Assembly (NCBI GenBank): GCA_900316245.1
Contig: ONCE01000007.1
Span: 1-64,000 of the forward strand
DNA length: 64,000 nucleotides
Source of the DNA: an uncultured Bacteroidales bacterium
Lineage (GTDB): Bacteria > Bacteroidota > Bacteroidia > Bacteroidales > UBA932
Reading direction: 5' to 3'
Translations under genes and position numbers: made by a program
The notes under the pieces: generated by a model
Seen by the model: the letters and a program-made list of their open reading frames with translations, nothing else
What the model was told of the DNA's origin: nothing
Database searches by the model: none
Shown here: positions 15,929 to 24,801 of the stretch, in pieces
How the letters are laid out: each line of letters opens with the position of its first letter
Numbering within the stretch: the stretch's first letter is position 1

Positions 15929-17185
15929 ATGATCCAGATTCTGCAGAACCCGTCCCGGGATACTTGGGAAGCCCTGTGCCGCCGTCCCGCCTCCGACAAT
16001 CCGGTTGTGCTGGAGCGCGTGAAGCGCATCCTGCAGCGCGTGAAAGAGCAAGGCGACGAAGCCCTCCGCGCCCTTTCCCACGAAATTGACGGACGTCCCC
16101 TGGACGCCATCGAGATCAGCCCCGACGAGATTAAAAAGGCCGAAGAAAGCGTCTCCCCCGCCGTCAAGGCCGCTGTGGCCGAAGCGGCTGCCCACATCCG
16201 CGCTTTCCACAAGGCCCAGCAGCCGCGCGAGATCTGCGTGGAGACGGCCCCCGGCGTCCGCTGCATCCAGCGGCCGGTGCCCATCCAGCGGGTGGGCCTG
16301 TACATCCCCGGCGGCAGCGCTCCCCTCTTCTCCACCGTGCTGATGCTGGCCCTTCCGGCCCAGATTGCCGGCTGCCGTGAGGTGGTGCTCTGCACCCCCG
16401 CCGAGAGCCCCGAGGTACTGTATGCGGCTGCCTTCTGCGGCATCCGGCGCATTTTCCGGCTGGGCGGTGCCCAGGCCATTGCCGCTATGGGATATGGCAC
16501 GGAAAGCGTTCCCAAGGTGGACAAAATCTTCGGCCCGGGCAACCAGTACGTGACCACCGCCAAGCAGCTGCTGAGCGCCGGCACCGTGGCCATCGATATG
16601 CCCGCCGGTCCTTCGGAGGTGATGGTGATTGCCGACAGCACTACCCCTGCCTCCTTTGCCGCCGCCGACCTCCTTTCCCAGGCCGAGCACGGCCCCGACA
16701 GCCAGGTGATGCTGGTGTGCGAGTCGGAGGCCACCTGCCGGAAGATTCTCTCCGAGGTGGAGCGGCAGACCGCGCTTCTGCCCCGCAGCGCCATTGCCCT
16801 GCAGGCGCTGGAAAAGAGCCGGGCTTTTGTCTTCGGCCCGGAAGAGACCGTGGCCTTTGCCAATGCGTATGCTCCCGAGCACCTGATCATTGCCACCGAG
16901 CAGCCCTGGGCCGTTGCCGACCGCATTACCAATGCCGGCAGCGTGTTTGTGGGACTCTATACTCCGGAAAGCGCCGGCGACTATGCCTCCGGCACCAACC
17001 ACACCCTTCCCACCTGCGGCTGGGCCCGCGCCTTCAGCGGCGTGAACCTGGACAGTTTCTACCGCAAGATGACCCTGCAGGAAATCAGCCAGGAAGGCCT
17101 TCAGGGCCTCTCCCGGACCATTGTCACCATGGCCGAAGCCGAAGGACTTCAGGCCCACGCCAACGCCGTAACCGTAAGAATATGA
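15929..17185 (+). CDS. hisD: Histidinol dehydrogenase
   Basis: 418 residues. HisD oxidises L-histidinol to L-histidine with two NAD+, the last two steps of the pathway. Family blocks are present: RVGLYIPGGSAPLFSTVLM (about 115-133), KIFGPGNQYVTTAKQ (near 197), the zinc-site region with SQAEHGPDSQ (His near 254) and the C-terminal NAGSVFVGLYTPESAGDYASGTNHTLPT. It starts 3 bases after hisG and its stop overlaps the hisC start (ATGA). Confidence 0.97.
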   Translation: MIQILQNPSRDTWEALCRRPASDNPVVLERVKRILQRVKEQGDEALRALSHEIDGRPLDAIEISPDEIKKAEESVSPAVKAAVAEAAAHIRAFHKAQQPREICVETAPGVRCIQRPVPIQRVGLYIPGGSAPLFSTVLMLALPAQIAGCREVVLCTPAESPEVLYAAAFCGIRRIFRLGGAQAIAAMGYGTESVPKVDKIFGPGNQYVTTAKQLLSAGTVAIDMPAGPSEVMVIADSTTPASFAAADLLSQAEHGPDSQVMLVCESEATCRKILSEVERQTALLPRSAIALQALEKSRAFVFGPEETVAFANAYAPEHLIIATEQPWAVADRITNAGSVFVGLYTPESAGDYASGTNHTLPTCGWARAFSGVNLDSFYRKMTLQEISQEGLQGLSRTIVTMAEAEGLQAHANAVTVRI

Positions 17186-18213
17186 TCGAACTCGAACAAC
17201 TGGTGCGCCCCAACATCCGCACCCTCTCCCCCTATTCCACCGCCCGCGACGAGTGCCAGGGCAGCCCGGAGATTTTCCTGGACGCCAACGAGAGCCCGTA
17301 TCCCGGCATTGGCTACAACCGCTACCCGGATCCCCGGCAGAAGGTGCTCAAGGCCCGCGTATCGGCCCTCAAAGGGCTGCCCGTGGAGAACATCTTCCTG
17401 GGCAACGGCAGCGACGAAGCCATTGACCTGATGTTCCGCATCTTCTGCACTCCGGGTCAGGACAACGCCGTGGCCATTGTGCCCAGTTACGGAATGTACG
17501 CCGTGGCGGCCGACATCAACGACGTCCAGATGCGCGGCGTGCCGCTGGGGCCGGACTTTTCCCTGCCCGTGGAGGAACTGCTGAAAGCCACCGATGAGCG
17601 CACCAAGCTGCTATTCCTCTGCAGCCCCAACAATCCTTCGGGCAACGCCTTTGAGCCGGATCAGATCCTGGAGCTGGTGGACCGCTTCCCCGGCATCGTG
17701 GTGCTGGACGAGGCGTATGCCGATTTCAGCGCCAAGGGCAGCCTTCGCGACCAGATTGCCCAGCGGCCCAACCTGGTAATTCTGCAAACCTTCTCCAAGG
17801 CTTACGGCATGGCCGGTCTGCGCATTGGAATGGCCTTTGCCGACGCCTACATCATTGACCTGATGAACCGGGTCAAGTATCCTTACAACATCAGCCAGGC
17901 TACGCTGGATGCCGCTCTGAAGGCCCTGGACGAACCCGTCCTGGCCCGGGTGGCCCAGATTGTGGTGCAGCGGGCCCGGCTGTCATCGGCCCTTCTCCGC
18001 TTCCCCTTTGTGAAGAAGGTCTGGCCCAGCGACGCCAACTTCCTGCTGGTGCAGGTGACGGACCCTGACGCCCTCTATCAGCATCTTCTGGGAGACGGCA
18101 TCATTGTTCGCAACCGCTCGCGCGTGAGCGGCTGTGCCAGCTGCCTCCGCTTTACGGTGGGAACGCCTTCCGAAAACGACAACTTGCTTAAATCCCTCGC
18201 CACTTATGAATAA
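17182..18213 (+). CDS. hisC: Histidinol-phosphate aminotransferase
   Basis: 343 residues. A PLP enzyme that converts imidazole-acetol phosphate and glutamate to histidinol phosphate. Class II aminotransferase features are clear: [19 protein letters not shown] near the N-terminus, CSPNNPSGN (binding the cofactor), [11 protein letters not shown], and the PLP lysine in [14 protein letters not shown]. The C-terminal [14 protein letters not shown] is typical. The ATG at 17182 overlaps the hisD stop; longer upstream frames lack family similarity. Its 3' end overlaps hisB by 8 bases. Confidence 0.96.
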   Translation: MIELEQLVRPNIRTLSPYSTARDECQGSPEIFLDANESPYPGIGYNRYPDPRQKVLKARVSALKGLPVENIFLGNGSDEAIDLMFRIFCTPGQDNAVAIVPSYGMYAVAADINDVQMRGVPLGPDFSLPVEELLKATDERTKLLFLCSPNNPSGNAFEPDQILELVDRFPGIVVLDEAYADFSAKGSLRDQIAQRPNLVILQTFSKAYGMAGLRIGMAFADAYIIDLMNRVKYPYNISQATLDAALKALDEPVLARVAQIVVQRARLSSALLRFPFVKKVWPSDANFLLVQVTDPDALYQHLLGDGIIVRNRSRVSGCASCLRFTVGTPSENDNLLKSLATYE

Positions 18214-19264
18214 AGTAATCTTCGTAGACCGTGACGGCACCCTCCTGAAGGAACCCGCCGACGAGCAGATTGACGCCCTGGACAAGGTGGAATTCGTACC
18301 CGGAGCCATCTCCGGAATGAAGGCCCTCGTGGGCCTGGGCTATGAACTGGTGATGGCCTCCAACCAGGACGGGCTGGGCACTCCGGCCTTCCCGGAAGAC
18401 ACTTTCTGGCCGGCCCAGAACCTGCTCCTCAATACTTTGAAAGGTGAAGGCGTGGTGTTTGACGACATCTTGATAGACCCGTCTTTCCCGGAAGACAACT
18501 CCCCTTGCCGCAAGCCGGGAATTGGGATGTTTGGAAAGTATCTGGACGGTTCGTACGACCTGGCTGGCTCCTGGGTCATCGGGGATCGCGAGACGGACCT
18601 GCAGCTGGCCGCCAACCTGGGCGCCAGAGGGCTCCGGCTGGGCCCCCTCACCTGGGAGCAGATTGTGGAGACCATCCGCAGCACCGAGCGCAGTGCCACG
18701 GTGGCCCGCAAGACCGCCGAAACCGACATTTACGTGAGAGTGGACCTGGACGGAAAGGGTCCCTCTTCCGTGGACACCGGCCTCAAGTTCCTGGACCATA
18801 TGCTGCAGCAGCTGGTGACGCACGGAGGCCTGGCGCTGGAAATCCGCTGCCAGGGAGACCTTGAGGTGGACGAGCACCACACTATGGAAGACGTGGCCAT
18901 TGCCCTGGGCGAAGCCATCCGGCAGGCCCTGGGAGACAAACGGGGCATCGAGCGCTACGGCTTTGCCCTCCCTATGGATGAGAGCCGGGCCCTGGTACTG
19001 CTGGACTTCGGCGGCCGAAGCGAACTGGTCTGGGACGTGGAGTTTACCCGGGAGTACGTCGGTGACGTGCCCACGGAAATGTTCAAGCACTTCTTCAAAT
19101 CCCTCTCCGACTCCCTTCGCGCCAACCTGTACGTACAGGCCCGCGGCGAGAACAACCACCACCTGGCCGAGGGCATCTTCAAGGCCCTGGCCCGCAGCAT
19201 CAAGCAGGCGGCCCGCCGCAATGTATTCTCTTACGATTTACCCTCCAGCAAAGGACTCCTATGA
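18206..19264 (+). CDS. hisB: Bifunctional histidinol-phosphatase / imidazoleglycerol-phosphate dehydratase
   Basis: 352 residues. The N-terminal HAD phosphatase (about 1-165) has the nucleophile motif FVDRDGTLL and the GDRETD metal motif, while the C-terminal dehydratase (about 170-352) has the duplicated metal-binding HHTMED and [12 protein letters not shown] motifs plus [11 protein letters not shown]. It thus performs steps 6 and 8. This HisN-HisB fusion is common in enterobacteria and many Bacteroidota. The ATG at 18206 lies within the end of hisC. The stop overlaps the hisH start (ATGA). Confidence 0.97.
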   Translation: MNKVIFVDRDGTLLKEPADEQIDALDKVEFVPGAISGMKALVGLGYELVMASNQDGLGTPAFPEDTFWPAQNLLLNTLKGEGVVFDDILIDPSFPEDNSPCRKPGIGMFGKYLDGSYDLAGSWVIGDRETDLQLAANLGARGLRLGPLTWEQIVETIRSTERSATVARKTAETDIYVRVDLDGKGPSSVDTGLKFLDHMLQQLVTHGGLALEIRCQGDLEVDEHHTMEDVAIALGEAIRQALGDKRGIERYGFALPMDESRALVLLDFGGRSELVWDVEFTREYVGDVPTEMFKHFFKSLSDSLRANLYVQARGENNHHLAEGIFKALARSIKQAARRNVFSYDLPSSKGLL

Positions 19265-19848
19265 TAACGCTAGTAGATTACGACGCCGGCAACATCCGCT
19301 CGGTGGGAAACGCCCTCTCCCGGCTGGGTGCGGAGTATGAGTTAACGGCCGATCCGGCCCGCATTGCCGCGGCCTCCAAAGTGATCCTGCCCGGCGTGGG
19401 CAACGCGGCCGAGGCTATGGAGCACCTCCGCGAGCGGGGGCTCTGTGAAGTGATCCGCAACCTGCGCGTACCCGTGCTGGGTATCTGCGTGGGCCTGCAG
19501 GTACTCTGCAAGAGTTCCGAGGAAGGGCCCGTGAACTGCCTGGGTATCTTTGACGCCCGCATCCGCCGCTTCCCGGAGAATCCCGAAGCCAAGGTGCCGC
19601 ATATGGGCTGGAACAACATAGGAAACCTGGAGACCAAGCTCTTCAAGGACCTCCCCGGCGGCAGTTACGTGTACTTTGTGCACTCCTATTACCCGGAGCT
19701 TTGCCCGGACACAATAGCCACCTGCCGGCACGGGGAAACGCTCCTGAGCGCCGCCCTGCGCTGGGAGAACTTCTACGGCACGCAGTTCCACCCGGAAAAG
19801 AGCGGCTCCGCCGGGGCCGCCATCCTCCAAAACTTCCTGGCCCTATGA
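19261..19848 (+). CDS. hisH: Imidazole glycerol phosphate synthase, glutaminase subunit
   Basis: 195 residues, a class I glutamine amidotransferase that feeds ammonia to HisF. The triad is visible: the nucleophile Cys in [10 protein letters not shown] (near 80) and His and Glu in [10 protein letters not shown] (near 177-179). The N-terminus [14 protein letters not shown] is typical of HisH. Stop and start overlaps (ATGA) join it to hisB and hisA, and HisF, its partner, is encoded one gene later. Confidence 0.97.
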   Translation: MITLVDYDAGNIRSVGNALSRLGAEYELTADPARIAAASKVILPGVGNAAEAMEHLRERGLCEVIRNLRVPVLGICVGLQVLCKSSEEGPVNCLGIFDARIRRFPENPEAKVPHMGWNNIGNLETKLFKDLPGGSYVYFVHSYYPELCPDTIATCRHGETLLSAALRWENFYGTQFHPEKSGSAGAAILQNFLAL

Positions 19849-20570
19849 TTCAGATTATTCCCGCCATCGATTTGATGGAAGGCCGATGCGTCCGCCTTAC
19901 CAAGGGTGACTACGGCCAGAAAAAAGTATACGACGGCTCCCCCGTGGACGTGGCCAAGCAGTATGCCGATGCCGGCGTGCAGCGCATCCACCTCGTTGAC
20001 CTGGACGGTGCCAAGGCCGGAGAGCCCCGCAACCTGAAGACCCTGGAAGCCATCGCCGGCGCCGTTTCCTGCCAGCTGGAATGGGGCGGCGGAATTGCCA
20101 ACTCCGAGGCCCTGCAGGCGGTCTTTGATGCCGGAGCCACCCACGCCATCGCCGGCAGCGTAGCCGCCCTTCGGCCCGAACGCTTTGAATCCTGGCTTTC
20201 CTGCTACGGTTCCCGGATGATTCTGGGGGCCGATGTCCGCGACGGGCAGATTGCCGTCAAGGGCTGGCTGGAGCAGGTGCCGGTGAGCATCGACGCCCTG
20301 GTGGAGCGCTTCCTCCCCCTGGGCCTCCGGGAATGCATAGTCACGGACATCTCCCGCGACGGAATGCTCCAGGGCCCTTCTACGCCGCTTTACCAGCGGC
20401 TGCAGAAGGCTTTCCCCAAGGTTTCCTTTACGGTTTCCGGCGGCATTTCCTCGGTGGAGGACATCCGCACGCTGGACAGCCTGGGCCTTCAGAAAGTGAT
20501 TGTGGGCAAGGCCCTTTACGAGCAGCATATCACCCTTAAAGACTTGAAAGAATGGTTGCCAAACGCATAA
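19845..20570 (+). CDS. hisA: Phosphoribosylformimino-5-aminoimidazole carboxamide ribotide isomerase
   Basis: 241 residues, a TIM barrel catalysing the Amadori rearrangement of ProFAR to PRFAR. The first catalytic Asp is in AIDLMEGRCVRLTKGDY (Asp8) and the second in ILGADVRDGQIAVKGW (near 126-129). The phosphate-binding SGGISSVEDIR lies near 197-207. The ATG at 19845 overlaps the hisH stop, and the 3' end overlaps hisF by 19 bases, so translation of the two is likely coupled. Confidence 0.97.
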   Translation: MIQIIPAIDLMEGRCVRLTKGDYGQKKVYDGSPVDVAKQYADAGVQRIHLVDLDGAKAGEPRNLKTLEAIAGAVSCQLEWGGGIANSEALQAVFDAGATHAIAGSVAALRPERFESWLSCYGSRMILGADVRDGQIAVKGWLEQVPVSIDALVERFLPLGLRECIVTDISRDGMLQGPSTPLYQRLQKAFPKVSFTVSGGISSVEDIRTLDSLGLQKVIVGKALYEQHITLKDLKEWLPNA

Positions 20571-21304
20571 TCCCCTGCCTGGACGTCAAGGACGGACAGG
20601 TGGTCAAAGGCATTAACTTCGAAGGCCTCCGCGAGGTGGGCGACGCCGTGGAAATGGGCGCCCAGTATGCCCGGGAAGGGGCCGATGAACTGGTGTACCT
20701 GGATATCAGCGCCAGCCGGGAAGGCCGCCGCACCTTTGCCGCCCTAGTGGAAAAGATTGCCGAAAGGATAGACATCCCCTTCACCGTGGGAGGCGGCATT
20801 GGCTCGCTGGAAGACGCCGCGCGCCTGCTGGAGGCCGGGGCCGACAAGGTGTCAGTAAACAGCGCCGCCCTGGCCCGTCCCCAGCTCATCAGCGAGCTGG
20901 CCGGCAAATACGGCAGCCAGTTTGTGGTGGTGGCCATAGACGCCAAGCAGTTGGAAGGCCAATGGATCTGCACCACCCACGGCGGCAGCCGCTTCACGGA
21001 GCGGGAACTCTACTCCTGGGCCCGCGAGGCGCAGGAAAGAGGCGCCGGCGAGATTCTGTTCACCTCGATGGACCACGACGGCACCAAGGCCGGCTACGCC
21101 TGCGACGTGTACGCCCGCCTCTGCTCTAACCTTTCCATCCCGGTGATTGCCTCCGGCGGCGCCGGAAGCGTGCAGGACATAGTGGATGTGCTCACCATAG
21201 GTAAGGCCGATGCCGCCCTCGCCGCCAGCATCTTCCACTACGGCACCCTCCCCATCCCCGTACTCAAACAAGCCTTGAAAAACGCAAACGTGAACGTAAG
21301 ATGA
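20552..21304 (+). CDS. hisF: Imidazole glycerol phosphate synthase, cyclase subunit
   Basis: 250 residues, the (beta-alpha)8 cyclase partner of HisH that makes imidazole glycerol phosphate and AICAR. It begins AKRIIPCLDVKDGQVVKGINF with the first catalytic Asp (Asp10 or 11 by numbering), contains VVVAIDAKQ for the second, and TVGGGIGSLEDAARLLEAGADKVSVNS and IASGGAGSVQDIVDV for the phosphate sites. The stop overlaps hisIE (ATGA). Confidence 0.97.
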   Translation: MVAKRIIPCLDVKDGQVVKGINFEGLREVGDAVEMGAQYAREGADELVYLDISASREGRRTFAALVEKIAERIDIPFTVGGGIGSLEDAARLLEAGADKVSVNSAALARPQLISELAGKYGSQFVVVAIDAKQLEGQWICTTHGGSRFTERELYSWAREAQERGAGEILFTSMDHDGTKAGYACDVYARLCSNLSIPVIASGGAGSVQDIVDVLTIGKADAALAASIFHYGTLPIPVLKQALKNANVNVR

Positions 21305-21900
21305 AATACAGTGATTTCCAATTGGACAAGACCGGCGACGGACTGCTGCCGGTGATTGTGCAGGACGCCACCACCCTCAAAGTGCTGATGCTGGGTTATA
21401 TGAATCAGGAGGCCTTTGAAAAGACCCGGGCCGAAGGAAAAGTGACCTTCTGGTCCCGGGGCCGGCAGTGCCTCTGGACCAAGGGAGAGACCAGCGGGAA
21501 CTTCCTGCACGTGGTGAAGATGTACCCGGACTGCGACGCCGACACCCTGCTCATCCAGGCCCGGCCCGACGGCCCCACCTGCCACCGCGGCACCACCGCC
21601 TGCTTCGATACGCCGGAGGAGGAGGGCTTCGTGCGGTCGCTATCGGCCCTTATCCAAAAACGGCATCGGGAGATGCCGGAAGGCTCCTATACCACCAAGC
21701 TTTTTGTCAAGGGTCCCAAGGTCATTGGCAAGAAGGTGGGAGAAGAGGCTGTGGAGGCCGTGATCGAGGCCGTGGACGGCAACCGCGACCGCTTCATCTA
21801 CGAAGCCTCCGACCTGGTGTATCACCTGCTGGTGCTGCTGGAAAGCCAGGGCGTCAGCGTCCAGGACCTGGAAAAGGAGCTGGCTCTTAGGCACAAATAA
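21301..21900 (+). CDS. hisIE: Bifunctional phosphoribosyl-AMP cyclohydrolase / phosphoribosyl-ATP pyrophosphatase
   Basis: 199 residues carrying steps 2 and 3 of histidine synthesis. The HisI part (1-110) shows WSRGRQCLWTKGETSGN and the metal site DCDADTLL, with a late Cys pair (CHRGTTACF). The HisE part (about 112-199) has an alpha-helical MazG-like pattern with KKVGEEAVEAVIEA and ASDLVYHLLVLL. It is the last gene of the his operon; no terminator is visible before dnaN 73 bases on. Confidence 0.97.
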   Translation: MKYSDFQLDKTGDGLLPVIVQDATTLKVLMLGYMNQEAFEKTRAEGKVTFWSRGRQCLWTKGETSGNFLHVVKMYPDCDADTLLIQARPDGPTCHRGTTACFDTPEEEGFVRSLSALIQKRHREMPEGSYTTKLFVKGPKVIGKKVGEEAVEAVIEAVDGNRDRFIYEASDLVYHLLVLLESQGVSVQDLEKELALRHK

Positions 21901-21937
21901 AAATGGGGGCAGATTAGGGCTTTTGTGAGAAAATGAT

Positions 21938-21945
21938 TATATTTG
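21938..21945 (+). promoter_or_regulatory. -7 box TATATTTG for dnaN
   Basis: Exact TAnnTTTG match, 28 bases before the dnaN ATG, giving a predicted leader of about 20-25 bases. It makes dnaN independent of the attenuated his operon. Confidence 0.6.
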
Positions 21946-21973
21946 TGAGTTGAGATTATAAAGAAAAAGAGAT

Positions 21974-23095
21974 ATGAATCTGACCATTTCCAGCACCCAC
22001 CTCCTGAAGGCCCTGATGGACGTTTCCAAGGCCATCCCGTCCAAGTCTCCGCTTCCCATCCTGGAGAACTTCCTGTTCGTACTCAAGGACGGCAAATTGG
22101 AAATCACCGCCTCGGACTCCGAGCTCACCCTCCTCACTTCCATTGAGGTGGACAGCGCAGAGGAAGACGGCTCCGTAGCCGTGCCCGCCCGCCATATGAC
22201 GGACCTCCTGAAGGAACTGCCGGACCAGCCCCTCCGCATCAAGACGGTGTCGGACTCCTCCTTCGAGTGCAGCTGGGCCAGCGGTAACTCCGTGCTGCCC
22301 TACTTCCCGGCAGACGACTATCCGGAAATCAAAACCACCGGAGACGACGCCCTGAAGGTCAGTTTCCCCGCCGAAAGCCTGGCAGACGGCATCCAGAGCA
22401 CCATCTACGCCACCGCAGATGATGAGATCCGTCCCGCTATGAACGGTATCTTCTTTGACATTGATCTCACCAGCACCACCCTTGTGGCTTCAGATTCCCA
22501 CAAGCTCATCTGCTACACCACCCAGGACGTAAAGGCCTCCGAAAAGGCTTCCTTCATCCTGCACAAGAAGCCGGCCGCCGTGCTGCGCTCCATCCTGGGC
22601 AAGGATGTGGAAACCGTAGAGATTGCCTTTGACAGCTCCACCGCCCAGTTTACCTTTGGCAGCACCACTATGGTCTGCCGCCTGGTCGTGGGCAAGTACC
22701 CCAAGTACCGGGATGTCATCCCTATGAACAACTCCAACGTCCTGCAGATAGACCGTCAGCTCCTCCTCAACACGGTGAAGCGTGTGGCCGTGTGCGCCAA
22801 CAAGGCCTCCAACCACATCAAGTTCACCCTCAAGGAAGGCCAGCTGGAAATCAGCGCCCAGGACCTCGGCTTTGCCCTGGCCGCCTATGAGAAGATCAAC
22901 TGCAACTATGCCGGAGACGAACTCACCATTGGCTTCAAGTCCACCTTCCTCACGGAGATTCTGGCCAATATGAGCTGCAACGGTCTGGTGATCAAGTTTG
23001 CAGACGCCCGCCGCGCCGCCCTCATCCTTCCCGCCGAAGAGGAGGCTGAGACCGAGAAGGTCTGCGGCATTTTAATGCCTATAATGATCCAATAA
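21974..23095 (+). CDS. dnaN: DNA polymerase III subunit beta (sliding clamp)
   Basis: 373 residues with the three-fold repeated clamp domain structure (about 1-120, 128-245, 250-373). Recognisable stretches are ALMDVSKAIPSKSPLPILENF, VPARHMTDLLKELPD, RPAMNGIFFDI, SDSHKLICY and the C-terminal ADARRAALILP, ending in MPIMIQ in place of the common MPMRL. The ring dimer tethers the replicative polymerase to DNA. It is followed after 6 bases by a DnaQ-like exonuclease, suggesting co-expression of replication or repair functions. Confidence 0.97.
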   Translation: MNLTISSTHLLKALMDVSKAIPSKSPLPILENFLFVLKDGKLEITASDSELTLLTSIEVDSAEEDGSVAVPARHMTDLLKELPDQPLRIKTVSDSSFECSWASGNSVLPYFPADDYPEIKTTGDDALKVSFPAESLADGIQSTIYATADDEIRPAMNGIFFDIDLTSTTLVASDSHKLICYTTQDVKASEKASFILHKKPAAVLRSILGKDVETVEIAFDSSTAQFTFGSTTMVCRLVVGKYPKYRDVIPMNNSNVLQIDRQLLLNTVKRVAVCANKASNHIKFTLKEGQLEISAQDLGFALAAYEKINCNYAGDELTIGFKSTFLTEILANMSCNGLVIKFADARRAALILPAEEEAETEKVCGILMPIMIQ

Positions 23096-23101
23096 GTTCT
23101 T

Positions 23102-23992
23102 ATGGAACTCAATCTTCAACGGCCGCTGCTCTTCTTCGATATAGAGAGCACCGGCCTTAATATTGCCACCGACTGCATTTGTGAGCTCAGTTTTGTGAAG
23201 GTGTTTCCCGGAGGGGAGACGCGTATCAAGACGTGGCGGTTCAAGCCCTGGGACTATGTGGCCCAGCGGCAGTATCCCATCCACCCCCAGGCATCGGCCG
23301 TGAATGGCCTCAAAGACGAGGATCTGGCCGGCTGCCCCCGCTTCTTCGAATGCGTGGACGAGGTCCTGGAATGGCTCTCGGATGCAGACCTGGCCGGCTT
23401 CAACAGCGCCAAGTTCGACCTCCCGATGCTGGCCGAAGAAATTGAGCGCGTACGCACTTACACCCAGAAGGAAATCGATGTAGACCTCCACTCCAAACTG
23501 ATGGTGGACGTCCAGAACATCTACCACTATATGGAACCGCGCAACCTCAAGGCCGCCTACCGCTTCTACTGCGGTGGAGAAGACTTTGAGAATGCCCACA
23601 CCGCCGAGGCAGACACGGTAGCCACCTACGAGGTCCTCAAGGGCCAGTTGGATATGTATCCGGACAAGCTGAAGAACGACGTGGGCTTCCTCGCCACCGT
23701 GGCGGGCCGTCCCCGCACCGTGGACTATGCCGGCCGCCTGGTCCTGGGAGAAAACGGAGAAGCCGTGGTAAGTTTTGGCAAGCACAAGGGCAAGACCGCC
23801 CGCGAGGTTTGGAACACGGAACCCTCCTACTTTGCCTGGATTGAAGGCGGAGACTTCACCCTGGACACCAAGCGCCAGTTCTCCCGCCTCAAGAGCCAGT
23901 TCCAGAAGGAACGCAAGGAGGCATTAAACAGGCCAGCCACCACAGACGAACTGCAGGGGCTGGCCGATAAATTCAACGGAAGGCTCTTCTAA
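23102..23992 (+). CDS. DnaQ-like 3'-5' exonuclease with ExoX-type C-terminal domain
   Basis: 296 residues. The N-terminal DEDDh exonuclease has ExoI DIEST (Asp14, Glu16), ExoII AGFNSAKFDLPML and ExoIII HTAEADTVAT with the conserved His and Asp. After about residue 210 a small domain, FGKHKGKTAREVWNTEPSYFAWI, matches the C-terminal module found in exonuclease X-like proteins. It could proofread or process DNA ends; the position directly after dnaN in Bacteroidota suggests a replication or repair link. It converges on the btuC-like gene with a 5-base gap. Confidence 0.88.
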   Translation: MELNLQRPLLFFDIESTGLNIATDCICELSFVKVFPGGETRIKTWRFKPWDYVAQRQYPIHPQASAVNGLKDEDLAGCPRFFECVDEVLEWLSDADLAGFNSAKFDLPMLAEEIERVRTYTQKEIDVDLHSKLMVDVQNIYHYMEPRNLKAAYRFYCGGEDFENAHTAEADTVATYEVLKGQLDMYPDKLKNDVGFLATVAGRPRTVDYAGRLVLGENGEAVVSFGKHKGKTAREVWNTEPSYFAWIEGGDFTLDTKRQFSRLKSQFQKERKEALNRPATTDELQGLADKFNGRLF

Positions 23993-23997
23993 GCCAA

Positions 23998-24801
23998 CTA
24001 CATCTCCTTTTCGGGAGTTTTGACAAAGATCATGGCCATCAGCGGCAACGCAATGATGGCCATTGTTGCGCTTATGGGGAGGTAAATGCCAAAGTTCACG
24101 AACTCTACCACCAGGTAGGTGATCAGGAGCAGGCCCACGCCCATCGCACTGCTGATCCAGTAGTGCTGGCGGATGTCCTTGCTCTTGCAGATGAGCCGGC
24201 TCAGGTTGGGAACGCCCAGGGAGATGAAGCCGATGGGGCCGCAGATGCTCACCGCACTGGTGACCAGGCACATAATGGCCAGAAGCAGCCAGGCCTTGTC
24301 CACGTTGGGAATCTCAATCTCTTCCTTGAAATGCCGGGTAAGCCTTTTGGCCTGCCACAGGGCCACGCCAAAGCCCACGGCAAAGAGCACCACGGAGAAG
24401 AGGATGTCCCCGGTGGTGACGCCTTCCAGGCGGAAGTTGGCGGCGCCCCAGAGGTAATACTGCTTGAGGTGGTCTCCGGTGGGGGCGTTGGTCACCACAA
24501 TGGTTCCCAGAGAGCCGATGAAGGTTCCGAAGAGGATGCCGAAGGTGATGAGCTGCTGGGTGTTCACCTTGAGGGTGACAAAGAAGCAGATTATGGTGCA
24601 GATGAGGGTGCAGATGAAACTGCCCACCGTAAGGGAGCACCAGCCGCTCATAGTAGCAGCCGCAGCGCCCAGACAGGCAGCGCTGCCCAGCCCGAGGCTA
24701 TACACATCCCCGAGCTGGTTGCGCCACAGATACTGCATCTGGATACCGCCCACCGGCAGGGCAATACCCGACAATAATACGTATAAAAGACTCAGTAACA
24801 T
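23998..24801 (-). CDS. FecCD/BtuC-family permease, N-terminally short
   Basis: 267 residues, all membrane-spanning, with the FecCD hallmark GIALPVGGIQMQYLWRNQLGDVYSLGLGSA (split by a few changes) and the later GPIGFISLGVPNLSRLI coupling region that contacts the ATPase. Typical members are about 330 residues; this one begins right at the second helix and lacks the first helix and the RxPR motif. Its ATG overlaps the btuB stop (TAATG), so it shares the cobalamin-riboswitch transcript. A role in cobalamin import is inferred from that context. No BtuD or BtuF gene is next to it. Confidence 0.82.
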   Translation of the reverse strand: MLLSLLYVLLSGIALPVGGIQMQYLWRNQLGDVYSLGLGSAACLGAAAATMSGWCSLTVGSFICTLICTIICFFVTLKVNTQQLITFGILFGTFIGSLGTIVVTNAPTGDHLKQYYLWGAANFRLEGVTTGDILFSVVLFAVGFGVALWQAKRLTRHFKEEIEIPNVDKAWLLLAIMCLVTSAVSICGPIGFISLGVPNLSRLICKSKDIRQHYWISSAMGVGLLLITYLVVEFVNFGIYLPISATMAIIALPLMAMIFVKTPEKEM

